Positions 43,068-52,251 are shown, numbered from the stretch's first letter. The stretch is 64,000 nt of DNA from Desulfonatronovibrio hydrogenovorans DSM 9292 (GCF_000686525.1 NZ_JMKT01000008.1:124001-188000); one strand, 5' to 3'. Numbers and translations: made by a program. Notes: a model not told the origin generated them from the letters alone.

Positions 43068-44492
43068 ATGTTTGACAGTTTATCCGACAGACTCAATTCA
43101 GTATTTAAGAAGCTCAAAGGCCACGGCCGGCTGGATGAAAAGAACATCCAGGACGGCATGCGGGAAGTCCGTCTGGCCCTGCTGGAAGCCGATGTAAACT
43201 ACAAGGTTGTCAAGGACTTTACCGAGCGGATCAGGGAGCGGGCCCTGGGCCAGGACGTGCTCAAGAGCCTGACCCCCGGGCAGCAGGTCATCAAGATTGT
43301 CAACGATGAACTTGTGGAGCTTTTGGGCGGTGAGCAGCAGGGGCTCAATCTCAAGGTCAAGCCGCCGGTGGTCATCATGCTGGTGGGGCTTCAGGGGTCG
43401 GGTAAAACCACCTCCACAGCCAAGCTGGCCCTGCACCTGCGCCGCCTGAAATATGATCCCTATCTGGTCCCGGCCGATGTTTACCGTCCAGCCGCCATAG
43501 ATCAGCTGACCAGACTGGCTCAGGAACTGGAAATGCCGGTTCATCCTTCAGTCTCAGGGGATGACCCGGTGGATATCTGCTCCCAGGCCATGGATGTGGC
43601 CAGGCAGAAGGCATATACAGCTGTTATTCTGGATACTGCCGGCCGGCTGCATGTTGATGACAAGCTCATGAACGAGCTGGTCCGGATAAAGGAAAAGTGC
43701 TCACCCCATGAGATCCTGTTCGTGGCTGACGCCATGACCGGGCAGGATGCAGTGAATGTAGCCCAGAAGTTCAACGAGCTTCTGGACATAAGCGGGATCA
43801 TCCTGACCAAGATGGAAGGCGATGCCAGGGGCGGAGCAGCCTTGTCCGTCAAGTCAGTGACCCATAAGCCCATCAAGTTCATTGGAACAGGGGAAAAGCT
43901 CAGCGATCTGGAGGTGTTTCATCCGGACCGGGTGGCTTCCAGGATTCTGGGCATGGGAGATGTGCTGACCCTGATAGAAAAGGCCCAGTCCGGCATAGAT
44001 GAGGCTGAGGCCAGGGACATGGAGGAAAAGTTTAAAAAGGCCCAGTTCGATCTGGAGGATTTTCGCAAGCAGATGCGGCGTCTGAAAAAACTGGGCTCCA
44101 TTGAAGGTCTTTTGAAGATGATTCCAGGGATGGGCAAGGTCAAGGAGAAGCTCAAGGATGTCAAAGTCCCGGAAAAGGAGATGGTCCGGCTGGAGGCCAT
44201 CATCAATTCCATGACCCCTGAGGAAAGGCGCAGCCCCAAGATATTCAACGCTTCCCGGAAAAAGCGGATAGCTGCAGGCAGTGGGACCACGGTTCAGGAC
44301 GTGAATCAGCTCCTGAACAATTTTGAACAGATGCAGAGAATGATGCAGAAGATGGTCGGCGGTAAAGGGGGAGGCAAGCAGGGGGCCGGAATGCCCGGCC
44401 TTCCAGGAATGTCCGGTGCTGTTCCTGCCCAGGCCAGGGCCAAAGCCAAGGCCAAAAGGAAGAAGCTCAAGCGCAGGAAAAAGAAAAAATAA
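43068..44492 (+). CDS. ffh: Signal recognition particle protein Ffh
   Basis: Ffh binds 4.5S RNA and signal sequences and targets ribosomes to FtsY at the membrane. The 474-residue protein has an N domain (1-~85), then a GTPase G domain with GLQGSGKTTSTAKLAL, DTAGRLHVD and TKMEGDARGGAALS. The methionine-rich M domain contains MIPGMGKVKEKL and the SGTTVQDVNQLLNNFEQM helix. It ends in a glycine- and lysine-rich tail that is longer than average. It heads the rpsP-khpA-rimM-trmD-rplS region. Confidence 0.96.
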   Translation: MFDSLSDRLNSVFKKLKGHGRLDEKNIQDGMREVRLALLEADVNYKVVKDFTERIRERALGQDVLKSLTPGQQVIKIVNDELVELLGGEQQGLNLKVKPPVVIMLVGLQGSGKTTSTAKLALHLRRLKYDPYLVPADVYRPAAIDQLTRLAQELEMPVHPSVSGDDPVDICSQAMDVARQKAYTAVILDTAGRLHVDDKLMNELVRIKEKCSPHEILFVADAMTGQDAVNVAQKFNELLDISGIILTKMEGDARGGAALSVKSVTHKPIKFIGTGEKLSDLEVFHPDRVASRILGMGDVLTLIEKAQSGIDEAEARDMEEKFKKAQFDLEDFRKQMRRLKKLGSIEGLLKMIPGMGKVKEKLKDVKVPEKEMVRLEAIINSMTPEERRSPKIFNASRKKRIAAGSGTTVQDVNQLLNNFEQMQRMMQKMVGGKGGGKQGAGMPGLPGMSGAVPAQARAKAKAKRKKLKRRKKKK

Positions 44493-44550
44493 TCTTCTGG
44501 ACAAAAGTTCAGCCAGATATATAGAACACAGTAAAATTATTTGACTATAA

Positions 44551-44602
44551 CCTGTCCGGGTGGTCAGCGTCGCCAGAAACAGGCGCCTGCAGGCCGGACA
44601 GG
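44551..44602 (+). promoter_or_regulatory. Long inverted repeat between ffh and rpsP
   Basis: The arms cctgtccgg (44551-44559) and ccggacagg (44594-44602) pair perfectly around a 34-base interval that can form an inner cgcc/ggcg hairpin. It is followed by acgcttttt. It could terminate ffh transcripts or act as an attenuator or leader for rpsP, whose start is 83 bases further on. Confidence 0.4.
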
Positions 44603-44684
44603 ACGCTTTTTCAGGGGAATCATTGATTTTTCGAACATGATCAGCTAACAGGAAATATATTACTATAAACGGGGGATAACTCAC

Positions 44685-44924
44685 ATGGCACTCAAAATCA
44701 GACTGACAAGAATGGGCTCCAAAAAGAAGCCCTTTTACCGCGTTGTTGCCTTGAACAGCGAAACCAGACGCGATGGACGGGCTCTGGAATACCTGGGATA
44801 CTACAATCCCATGAAGAGCCCGGCAGAAATCAGCATTGATCTGGACAAGGTCAAGGCCTGGATGGACAAGGGGGCAAAGCCCACTGATACTGTCCGTTCA
44901 CTGCTCAAAAAAGCCGCTTCCTGA
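44685..44924 (+). CDS. rpsP: 30S ribosomal protein bS16
   Basis: This 79-residue protein has the standard bS16 start [20 protein letters not shown], then [14 protein letters not shown]. It binds 16S rRNA in the 5' domain and assists 30S assembly. Its length and order next to khpA and rimM are typical. A ggggat site lies upstream of the ATG. Confidence 0.97.
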   Translation: MALKIRLTRMGSKKKPFYRVVALNSETRRDGRALEYLGYYNPMKSPAEISIDLDKVKAWMDKGAKPTDTVRSLLKKAAS

Positions 44925-44997
44925 TCAGCCTGTTTGCTGCTTTCCTTGCCCGGGATCCAGACAGCTCTCTTGAATCGCACTTAAATCGGAGGTGATT

Positions 44998-45231
44998 ATG
45001 TTGAAGGATTTGATCGAATACATTGCCAAATCATTGGTTGACAACCCGGATCAAGTGTCGGTTTCTGAAATTGAAGGTGAACAGACTTCTGTAATTGAGC
45101 TTAAGGTCGCCAAGGAGGATCTTGGAAAGGTAATAGGCAAGCAGGGCCGGACAGCAAGAGCCATGCGGACAATTCTGGGCGCGGCCTCAACCAAGGCCAG
45201 GAAAAGAGCGGTCCTGGAAATCATCGAATAG
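44998..45231 (+). CDS. khpA: KH-domain RNA-binding protein KhpA
   Basis: This 77-residue protein consists of one type II KH domain with the [18 protein letters not shown] GxxG loop. KhpA homologues bind RNA and are nearly always found between rpsP and rimM, as here. The ATG at 44998 follows a near-perfect ggaggtgatt ribosome site, which excludes the GTG within that site. Confidence 0.93.
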   Translation: MLKDLIEYIAKSLVDNPDQVSVSEIEGEQTSVIELKVAKEDLGKVIGKQGRTARAMRTILGAASTKARKRAVLEIIE

Positions 45232-45325
45232 ACCTGCCTAGGGCCCCGGCCATGATCATGACCGGATCCGGAGAAGAGGGGCGGTTTCTGGAAAGCCTTT
45301 TTATTTAACCACAACCAACAGCTGA

Positions 45326-45880
45326 ATGGCTTCCACCAAGCTTATCCATTGCGGCCGGGTTCTGAAGCCACACGGACTTAAAGGGGAGCTTTGCATATTA
45401 TGGTTTGCAGGCTCCCCTTCGTTTTTGCCTGACCTGTCCAGGCTTTACCTGTCCGCGTCCGGATCAAGGCCCAAGGCGTTTAATATCCAGTCCCTGAGGC
45501 GCCATAAGGGTCGGGTCCTGGTCGTTCTGGAAGGCGTTTCCGGCCGTGATCTGGCTGAACAGTGGCGCGGGGCAGACGTCCTGGTGCCCCGTAAAAATCT
45601 TCAGGACTCGGACCAGGACGGAACTTATGTGTTTGAACTGCTGGGCAGCAGGGTCTTTCTGAAACAAGGTGTCCTGCTGGGTACTCTGGACCGGATTTTC
45701 GACAACAAGGGCTCTGAAGTCTGGAGGATCGTGACCAGGGACGAACAGGAGGTTCTTTTCCCCTACAACAGCCAGTTTGTCCTGGAGGTGGATGCGGACA
45801 GCAAGAAAATAGTGATTGATCCGCCTGAAGGACTTCTGGAGATTTACGGAGTTGATACTCAGACCCTTAGCCGGGGCTGA
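45326..45880 (+). CDS. rimM: 16S rRNA processing protein RimM
   Basis: This 184-residue protein has the RimM N-terminal barrel (GRVLKPHGLKGELCI, LVVLEGVSGRDLAEQWRGAD) and the C-terminal PRC barrel (LGTLDRIFDNKGSEVW, EVLFPYNSQFV, DPPEGLLEIY). It helps mature the 30S head near bS19. Its stop lies 16 bases before the trmD start. A PRC ending with PPEGLL is diagnostic. Confidence 0.95.
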   Translation: MASTKLIHCGRVLKPHGLKGELCILWFAGSPSFLPDLSRLYLSASGSRPKAFNIQSLRRHKGRVLVVLEGVSGRDLAEQWRGADVLVPRKNLQDSDQDGTYVFELLGSRVFLKQGVLLGTLDRIFDNKGSEVWRIVTRDEQEVLFPYNSQFVLEVDADSKKIVIDPPEGLLEIYGVDTQTLSRG

Positions 45881-45896
45881 CCTAAAGATATTTCTG

Positions 45897-47171
45897 ATGC
45901 ATTTTCATCTGATCAGCATTCTTCCGGAATTTTTCCAGTCACCATTGTCCTGCGGACTTCTGGGTAAGGCCGTTGAAAAGGGGATAGTCCGGACTTCCAT
46001 TATCTTTCCCCGGGACTTTGCCCATGACCGGCACAGCACTGTTGACGACCGGCCCTATGGCGGGGGTCCGGGAATGGTGATGATGGTTGATCCTCTGTTT
46101 CAGGCTCTGGGCACATTGCCTGAAAACTGCAGAAAGATCCTGCTCACTCCCAAGGGAAGGCCCTTTGACCATGAAACCGCCATGAGGCTTGCCAGGGAAG
46201 AAAATATCGCCCTGATCTGCGGGAGATACGAAGGGATCGACGCCCGCCTGGAAGAGCTTGTAGAGCTGGAACACCTTTCTGCCGGGGATTTTGTTCTCAA
46301 TGGAGGGGAGGCTGCAGCCCTGTGCATCATGGAGTCGGTTTCCAGGTTTCTGCCCGGTTTCATGGGTAAGCTGGAGTCGACTGGTGAGGAAAGTTTCTCC
46401 CGGGGTCTGCTTGAGTACCCCCACTACACCAGGCCGGAGGTCTATCAGGGTCTCAGAGTCCCGGAGGTTCTCCTGTCCGGTCATCACGGCCGGATTGCCA
46501 GATGGAAGAGGGAGCGCTCCCTGGAGAACACTTTGCACAGCAGGCCCGGCCTGCTGGATAATGCCCTGCTTGATCAGGATGACGCCTCCTTTCTCCGAAG
46601 CCTGGAAAGGGCTCGGCCGGCCCGGAATCTTTATCTGGCCCTTGTCCATTCCCCGGTCATGAATAAAACCGGCGAAGAGGCAACAACTTCTTTGACAAAC
46701 CTGGATATTCACGATATAGGACGCGTTTCCGAAACGTACGGTCTGGGTGGTTATTATATATGTACTCCTCTGGAAGATCAGCAGCAGCTGGCCCAGAGGC
46801 TTATCAGCCACTGGACCTCAGGCCCCGGGGGCAGGGCCAATCCGGACCGGGCTGCAGCCCTGTCCAATATCCAGGTGTGCGGCTTTTTAGAGGACGCTGT
46901 TGCCCTGATTGAAGAAAGGTCTGGTCAAAGACCGGGCATTGTTGCCACCAGTGCCCGCGGAACAGGGGATACGACCTTTGGCCGGGTCCGCAGAATGCTG
47001 GATTCGGGACCGGTCCTGGTTGTGCTGGGTACCGGCTACGGCCTGAGCCCCGGAATACTGGAAAAAGCCGACGCACTGCTGAGGCCGGTGTGTTATCTGA
47101 GCCGCTTCAACCACCTGTCCGTCAGATCGGCAGCCTCGATCATGGTTGACCGTATTGTTGGAGATTACTAA
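45897..47171 (+). CDS. trmD: tRNA m1G37 methyltransferase TrmD fused to a second SPOUT methyltransferase domain
   Basis: Residues 1-~240 are TrmD, which methylates G37 of tRNA with SAM. Visible are HFHLISILPEFF, DRPYGGGPGMVMM, ICGRYEGIDAR, GDFVLNGGEAAAL and YPHYTRPEVYQG. Residues ~250-424 are an extra domain of the SAM-dependent RNA methyltransferase family PF09936/COG4752 (SLTNLDIHDIGRVSETYGLG, LVVLGTGYGLSPGIL). That domain is a separate gene beside trmD in some bacteria. TrmD alone is about 240-250 residues. The fused domain's RNA target is unknown. The ATG at 45897 matches the family start. Confidence 0.93.
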   Translation: MHFHLISILPEFFQSPLSCGLLGKAVEKGIVRTSIIFPRDFAHDRHSTVDDRPYGGGPGMVMMVDPLFQALGTLPENCRKILLTPKGRPFDHETAMRLAREENIALICGRYEGIDARLEELVELEHLSAGDFVLNGGEAAALCIMESVSRFLPGFMGKLESTGEESFSRGLLEYPHYTRPEVYQGLRVPEVLLSGHHGRIARWKRERSLENTLHSRPGLLDNALLDQDDASFLRSLERARPARNLYLALVHSPVMNKTGEEATTSLTNLDIHDIGRVSETYGLGGYYICTPLEDQQQLAQRLISHWTSGPGGRANPDRAAALSNIQVCGFLEDAVALIEERSGQRPGIVATSARGTGDTTFGRVRRMLDSGPVLVVLGTGYGLSPGILEKADALLRPVCYLSRFNHLSVRSAASIMVDRIVGDY

Positions 47172-47190
47172 TAATTCAGGAGATATGAAA

Positions 47191-47550
47191 ATGAACATGC
47201 TGCAGAAGATCGAAAGAGAACAGATTAGAATGGATATTCCCTGGTTCAAGGCCGGGGACACTGTTAAAGTGCACGTCCGGATAATTGAGGGTGAAAAAGA
47301 AAGGATCCAGGTTTTCCAGGGTACAGTCCTCAGGGTGAAGCGTGGAACCACCAACTCCACCTTTGTGGTCAGGAAGATATCCGACGGCATTGGAGTGGAA
47401 AGGGTTTTTCCCATGAACTCCCCGTTTATCGAACGAATTGAAGTGGTCAGTGAAGGCAAGGTCAGACAGGGCCGGATTTTCTACCTGCGAAAGCTCAGGG
47501 GCAAGGCCAGCCGCATCAAGACCAAAACCAACTGGGATCGGCCCAATTAG
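47191..47550 (+). CDS. rplS: 50S ribosomal protein bL19
   Basis: This 119-residue protein has bL19 motifs (FKAGDTVKVHVRIIEGEKER, QVFQGTVLRVKRG, ERVFPMNSPFIERIEV and the RGKASRIK tail). It sits at the 30S-50S interface. Three in-frame ATGs lie near the start; the one at 47191 has aggag 8 bases upstream and is chosen. Confidence 0.96.
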   Translation: MNMLQKIEREQIRMDIPWFKAGDTVKVHVRIIEGEKERIQVFQGTVLRVKRGTTNSTFVVRKISDGIGVERVFPMNSPFIERIEVVSEGKVRQGRIFYLRKLRGKASRIKTKTNWDRPN

Positions 47551-47605
47551 TTCCGGCAGCAGGACAGGAACCAGGATTCTCAGCCTGGTCTCCATGTATG
47601 TTTAA

Positions 47606-48226
47606 GTGGATGCTGGTCGCTTTTATTTAAGCAAACTTGACTCAGCAGCAGGCGTAGACGAGGCCGGCCGGGGTTGCCTGGCCGGACCTGTTGTGGCTGC
47701 TGCAGTGATCCTTCCTTTTCCCTGCCCTGTTTCAGGGCTGGACGATTCCAAGAAACTTTCTTCGGGCAAAAGAAGCCTGCTGGCTGACCAGGTCAAGAGA
47801 CAGGCAAGGGCGTGGTCCATAGGACTGTCCTGGCCTTCTGAAATTGATCAGATCAATATCCTTCAGGCTACTCTGAAGGCCATGGCCAGGGCAGTAAAAG
47901 GCCTGAAAATCATTCCCGATCAGATCCTGGTGGACGGGAATCAGAAAATTCCTTTAGAAATACCTCAGAAAACAATTCCCGGCGGAGACAGCCTTGTGCC
48001 GTCCATCTCAGCGGCTTCAATACTTGCCAAGACCTTCAGGGATGGATTAATGGTCAGTCTTGAAAAGAAGTATCCGGGCTATGGATTTGCCGGACACAAG
48101 GGCTATGGAACCAGGGAGCATCTCCGGGCCATCAAAAGCCTTGGGCCCAGCCCTGTGCACCGGATGACCTTCAAGGGTGTCAGGGTGGTCACCCGGGAGA
48201 AGATGCTGTGGCTGACCAAAGGATAA
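47606..48226 (+). CDS. rnhB: Ribonuclease HII
   Basis: RNase HII nicks RNA-DNA hybrids and removes misincorporated ribonucleotides. The 206-residue protein has AAGVDEAGRGCLAGPVV with the catalytic Asp-Glu pair, then LVDGNQKIP, SISAASILAKTFRD and GYGTREHLRAI. The start is taken as the GTG at 47606, the only in-frame option close to the conserved region; its ribosome site is weak. Its 3' end overlaps yraN by 19 bases. Confidence 0.93.
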   Translation: MDAGRFYLSKLDSAAGVDEAGRGCLAGPVVAAAVILPFPCPVSGLDDSKKLSSGKRSLLADQVKRQARAWSIGLSWPSEIDQINILQATLKAMARAVKGLKIIPDQILVDGNQKIPLEIPQKTIPGGDSLVPSISAASILAKTFRDGLMVSLEKKYPGYGFAGHKGYGTREHLRAIKSLGPSPVHRMTFKGVRVVTREKMLWLTKG

Positions 48227-48606
48227 GTCTGGGCAGGTTCGGGGAAGAGGTGGCTGGTTCGTATCTTTCAGAAAAAGGATACCAGGTCCTGGAGCGGAAC
48301 TGGCGCTGCCGGCAGGGTGAGCTGGATATCATCTGTACCCGGGGAAAAACGATTATTTTTGTTGAGGTCAAGACCAGGTCCCAGGACAGCCCGGGACACG
48401 CAGACGAGGCCCTGGGCTACAGTCAGAGATTGAAGCTTCTGCGAACCGCCAGCCACTACCTGTGCAGTACCGGCCAGTGGGCAAAGCAGTGCAGGTTTGA
48501 TTTTATTTCTGTGACCGCAGGATCTGAAATCAGAATAAATCATGTCAAAAACGCCATTGAATTCAGCCTTATGGGTGGTGGCAACACCCCTTGGCAACCT
48601 TGGTGA
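48208..48606 (+). CDS. yraN: YraN/UPF0102 family nuclease-like protein
   Basis: This 132-residue protein matches UPF0102, with GRFGEEVAGSYLSEKGYQVL, then GELDIICTRGKTIIFVEVKTR. The latter carries the ELD and ExK residues of restriction-like nucleases. Its role is unproven; relatives lie beside rnhB in many genomes. The GTG start at 48208 overlaps rnhB, with a gagaag site. The end overlaps rsmI by 65 bases, unusually long but with both frames clearly coding. Confidence 0.9.
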   Translation: MADQRISLGRFGEEVAGSYLSEKGYQVLERNWRCRQGELDIICTRGKTIIFVEVKTRSQDSPGHADEALGYSQRLKLLRTASHYLCSTGQWAKQCRFDFISVTAGSEIRINHVKNAIEFSLMGGGNTPWQPW

Positions 48607-49387
48607 CATCTCATCCAGAGCAGTGTCTGTCCTGAAGAAGGCTGAAGTTATTCTGGCGGAAGACACCAGAAGGGCCGGTCGCCTGCTTCAGGGGCTGGAC
48701 ATTTCCGGAAAACGTCTCTTAAGTCTGCACGAACATAACGAGGATCAGCGGATCAGCCAGGTGGTCAAAAACGTGGACCAGGGAATGGACTGCTGTCTGA
48801 TCAGCGACGCAGGGACTCCGTTGATGGCTGATCCGGGCTACAGGCTGGTCAGGGCTTTCAGGAAAAAGGGCCTGCCGGTGATTCCTGTGCCGGGTCCCTG
48901 TGCCCCTGTGACAGCCCTGATGGCCTCTGGAATCGCCCCTTATCCATTCAGCTTTCTTGGTTTTGTGCCCAGGAAAAAGGGAGAGCTGGAGGCCCTGTTC
49001 ACCAGATGGAAGGATGTTCCCACTACCCTGGTTTTTTTTGAACGCAAGAACAGAGTTTCCTCCTGTCTGGAGGTGGCCTGCAGGGTGCTTGGCCCCAGGG
49101 AATTCTGCCTGGCCAGAGAGTTGACCAAAAAATTTGAAGAGTTTATTTTTGGGGTGCTGGGCAGTACAGAGGTCAGCAGCCAGGATCTGCTGGGGGAGAT
49201 AACCATTGTTCTCGGACCGCCGGACAGGGAGCCATCCAGAACAGATCCGGCCAGGGTGCTGGAGCTTATCCGTGAATACCGGGACAGGGGGCACAGGCCC
49301 AGAAAGCTGGTCGGGCTTGTCCAGGCCGGAACCTCAGGGTGGACCTCGAAAGAAATCTATGACCTGGTGGTCAGGGGCGATAATTAA
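48542..49387 (+). CDS. rsmI: 16S rRNA 2'-O-ribose C1402 methyltransferase RsmI
   Basis: This 281-residue tetrapyrrole-methylase-fold enzyme methylates C1402 in 16S rRNA with SAM. Motifs are LWVVATPLGNLGDISSRAV, AEDTRRAGRLL, LISDAGTPLMADPGYRLV, PVPGPCAPVTALMASG and FFERKNRV. The ATG at 48542 is required by the family N-terminus and lies inside yraN. The TAA stop shares its last base with the ATG of the next gene. Confidence 0.94.
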   Translation: MSKTPLNSALWVVATPLGNLGDISSRAVSVLKKAEVILAEDTRRAGRLLQGLDISGKRLLSLHEHNEDQRISQVVKNVDQGMDCCLISDAGTPLMADPGYRLVRAFRKKGLPVIPVPGPCAPVTALMASGIAPYPFSFLGFVPRKKGELEALFTRWKDVPTTLVFFERKNRVSSCLEVACRVLGPREFCLARELTKKFEEFIFGVLGSTEVSSQDLLGEITIVLGPPDREPSRTDPARVLELIREYRDRGHRPRKLVGLVQAGTSGWTSKEIYDLVVRGDN

Positions 49388-50148
49388 TGTCCAGAATCAG
49401 TCTGAAAGCCCTGATCCTCTGTTTTCTGCGCTCCTATCTGACCGGCAGCGCCTGCAATACCAGAGGCATGCAGAATATCGGACTGGCCTATGCCATGGAC
49501 CCGGGACTCAGGGAGCTTTATCCTGATCCCCTGAAACTGCAGAAGGCCAGGCGCAGACATTTAAGGTTCTATAATACACATCCTTTCTGGAACCCCCTGC
49601 TGGTGGGACTTTTTCTGTTTCTGGAAAGCAAGATATCCAGGAATCTCTTTCCTGCCCGAACCCTGCCCAAGGTTAAATCCACCCTGGTCTTCACTCTGTC
49701 GGCCATAGGTGATTCCTTTTTCAGTGGCAGCCTTCTCGTCACCTGGTCCATGGTGACCATCATTCTTATGTTTCTGGGGCTTAACTCCTGGGCCCTGGGA
49801 CTTGGACTGGCCCTGTTTGCAGCTCTGCAGTTCTTCAAGCTCTTTGTTTTTCACAAGGGTCTGACCCAGGGCCTGGTTTTTATCAATAATCTCAAAAAAT
49901 GGGACCTGATCAACTGGGGCGGCAGACTCAAGGTGATCAATGCCCTGCTTGTCCCGGCATTTTGGCTTGTCATTTGGCCCTTTAACTGGCATTTGTACAA
50001 CTTTGTCACTGTATCTATTGCATGTATTGTTCTGGCGTATGCCTATAAAAATCTCAGGTGGGTCAGGGGAATTCTGCTCCTGTCCGTCCTGGCCCTCAGT
50101 CTTGTAATGCCCGATCTTTTTCTGTGGCTGGAAGAGCTGGGCCCATAG
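49387..50148 (+). CDS. PTS mannose-family IID component
   Basis: This 253-residue membrane protein matches the mannose/fructose/sorbose PTS IID (ManZ) family: SACNTRGMQNIGLAYAMDP, RRHLRFYNTHPFWNPLLVG, then several C-terminal hydrophobic helices. IID forms the sugar channel with IIC and is energised by IIA/IIB phosphoproteins. No IIA, IIB or IIC gene is present in this window, so partners must be elsewhere or the protein has another role. It overlaps rsmI by one base and precedes HPr and enzyme I. Confidence 0.88.
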   Translation: MSRISLKALILCFLRSYLTGSACNTRGMQNIGLAYAMDPGLRELYPDPLKLQKARRRHLRFYNTHPFWNPLLVGLFLFLESKISRNLFPARTLPKVKSTLVFTLSAIGDSFFSGSLLVTWSMVTIILMFLGLNSWALGLGLALFAALQFFKLFVFHKGLTQGLVFINNLKKWDLINWGGRLKVINALLVPAFWLVIWPFNWHLYNFVTVSIACIVLAYAYKNLRWVRGILLLSVLALSLVMPDLFLWLEELGP

Positions 50149-50202
50149 GGTGCTGCCGGGACAGGAACTTATACCTGGAAGATTCTGATCAGGAATATTA
50201 AG

Positions 50203-50484
50203 GTGGATGAAAACAATCAGGAAATACTGGTGAGCCTTGACAGTGAGTTCGGGCTTCACGCCAGGCCTGCAGCCCTTCTGGCCAGGGAGGCCCAGAAATT
50301 TTCCTCGGATATATGGCTTGGCTTTGATGGCCGAGAGGTTGACGCCAAGAGCATTCTGGACATTCTGACCCTGGCGGCACCCAATGGAAGCACCTTGAGG
50401 ATCCTGGCCAGGGGAAGCGATGCCCAGGATGCTGTCCGGCATATCAGGAGGCTCATAATGGGAAGGTTTGAGGAAAAGGGATAG
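50203..50484 (+). CDS. ptsH: Phosphocarrier protein HPr
   Basis: This 93-residue HPr has the phospho-acceptor His19 in FGLHARPAA and the regulatory serine region DAKSILDILTL with S50. It carries phosphate from enzyme I to IIA proteins. The start is a GTG at 50203; no in-frame ATG fits. Its TAG stop is directly followed by the ATG of ptsI. The conserved Ser hints at HPr kinase control, but no hprK is visible here. Confidence 0.93.
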   Translation: MDENNQEILVSLDSEFGLHARPAALLAREAQKFSSDIWLGFDGREVDAKSILDILTLAAPNGSTLRILARGSDAQDAVRHIRRLIMGRFEEKG

Positions 50485-52251
50485 ATGGCCAAAGAGATAC
50501 TCAAGGGCATTCCTGTTTCTGCCGGCATAGCCATCGGCAAGACATATTACCTGAACCGGGGAGAAAATACCTCCACCATCCGCATGGACATCGACAAGGG
50601 GCATGTTCCTGAGGAAAAAAACCGTCTCAGGGAGGCCTTCAGCCTGGCCTTGAACGACCTTGAGAAGATCCGGAAAAAGATCCCCAGGGAACTCAAGGAG
50701 CAGGCCGCCATAATTGATTCTCACATCATGCTTCTCAAGGACCGGAAGTTTCAGAATGCTGCTGGAGATTATATCCGCAAGGACATGATCAATGCTGAAT
50801 GGGCTCTGGAAAAGGCGGTTTCAGACATAGAAAAGGCCTTCAGCAGAATCGAAGACGAATACATCCGGGAAAGGATCCAGGATGTCAGACTGGTGGCTGA
50901 TCGAGTCCGCAGCCAGCTTCACGGCAGTCCTGCAGATCCCGGGACATTCACCCAGCGGATGATCCTTCTGGCCCCGGATCTTTCCCCGGCCGACACCATC
51001 GAGCTGCAGCTGGACAAGATAATGGCCTTTGCCACGATTTCAGGGGGAAAGACCTCTCATGCCGGGATTATAGCCAGGTCCCTGCAGATTCCGGCCATAG
51101 TGGGAGTGGAAGGGCTGAATGAGCTTCGGCATGGACAGTTCGTCATCCTGGACGGGTTCAATGGAAAAATAATTGTGGAACCAGGGGAAGATGAACTGGC
51201 CCACTATACTGAACTTAAATACCAGTTTGAAGAGTATCAGTCCCAGGTCAACAGAAACTGCCACCTGCCTGCTGAAACCATTGACGGCTATAAAATTCAG
51301 GTGTTCGCCAATATTGAGCTGTTTGAGGAGGTTGCAGCCGTCATTGACAACGGGGGTGAAGGAATCGGGCTTTACCGGACCGAATACAGCTTTCTGAACC
51401 GGGACGATCTGCCAACTGAAGAGGAGCTTTTCGAAGAATACAGGGACCTGGCCTCCATCATTTATCCGCATAAACTGGTCATCAGGACCCTGGATCTGGG
51501 AGCGGACAAGATCGCCTCCCAGTTCGGACCGATAAGAGAAGCCAATCCTGCACTGGGGTTAAGAGCCATCAGGTTCTGCCGCAGACACCCCGGGCTTTTC
51601 AAGATGCAGCTCAGGGCCATCCTCAGGGCCAGTGCTGCCGGGAATATATCCATCATGTTTCCCATGATTTCCGGCATGCAGGAGCTGCTGGAGGTCAAGA
51701 AGATGTATCACAGCGTGCGCAGCGAACTCAAAGCCGGGAAGGTAGACTTTGATCCCACCATGCCCATGGGTATAATGGTTGAGCTGCCCAGTGCAGTGCT
51801 GGTGGCTGACCTCCTGGCCAGGGAAGTGGACTTTTTCAGCATTGGAACCAATGATCTTATTCAGTACTCTCTGGGCATTGACCGGACCAACAAGCACGTT
51901 TCCTATCTTTATCAGCCCCTGCATCCGGCCATCCTGAGAAGCATCAAACACGTTGTGGATGCCGGGCATGAGGCGGGTATTGAGGTCAGCCTGTGCGGTG
52001 AAGTTGCCTCTGATCCGTATTGCGTCCCCATTCTCATGGGCATGCAGATAGATTCCATCAGCCTTAATCCCCAGGCCATTCCGGGCATCAAGAGAATTGT
52101 CCGCCAGGCCACCATGGATGAGTGCAAAGAGCTGCTCAAAAGGGTGCTGGAAAGCAAGGATGTACAGGAGAGCAACAGACTGGTCAGGGAAATGATCTTT
52201 ACCCGTTTTCCCGAAGAACTCATGTTTTATACGTCTCTGATTGAAGAATAG
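50485..52251 (+). CDS. ptsI: Phosphoenolpyruvate-protein phosphotransferase (PTS enzyme I)
   Basis: This 588-residue enzyme takes phosphate from PEP to its His192, in GGKTSHAGIIARS, and passes it to HPr. The N-terminal HPr-binding helices are followed by the PEP-binding barrel: YRTEYSFLNRDDLP, RTLDLGADK, LRAIRFCRRHPGLF, FFSIGTNDLIQYSLGIDR and SLCGEVASD. All active-site blocks are intact. With HPr and IID it makes a minimal, apparently incomplete PTS locus. Confidence 0.95.
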   Translation: MAKEILKGIPVSAGIAIGKTYYLNRGENTSTIRMDIDKGHVPEEKNRLREAFSLALNDLEKIRKKIPRELKEQAAIIDSHIMLLKDRKFQNAAGDYIRKDMINAEWALEKAVSDIEKAFSRIEDEYIRERIQDVRLVADRVRSQLHGSPADPGTFTQRMILLAPDLSPADTIELQLDKIMAFATISGGKTSHAGIIARSLQIPAIVGVEGLNELRHGQFVILDGFNGKIIVEPGEDELAHYTELKYQFEEYQSQVNRNCHLPAETIDGYKIQVFANIELFEEVAAVIDNGGEGIGLYRTEYSFLNRDDLPTEEELFEEYRDLASIIYPHKLVIRTLDLGADKIASQFGPIREANPALGLRAIRFCRRHPGLFKMQLRAILRASAAGNISIMFPMISGMQELLEVKKMYHSVRSELKAGKVDFDPTMPMGIMVELPSAVLVADLLAREVDFFSIGTNDLIQYSLGIDRTNKHVSYLYQPLHPAILRSIKHVVDAGHEAGIEVSLCGEVASDPYCVPILMGMQIDSISLNPQAIPGIKRIVRQATMDECKELLKRVLESKDVQESNRLVREMIFTRFPEELMFYTSLIEE

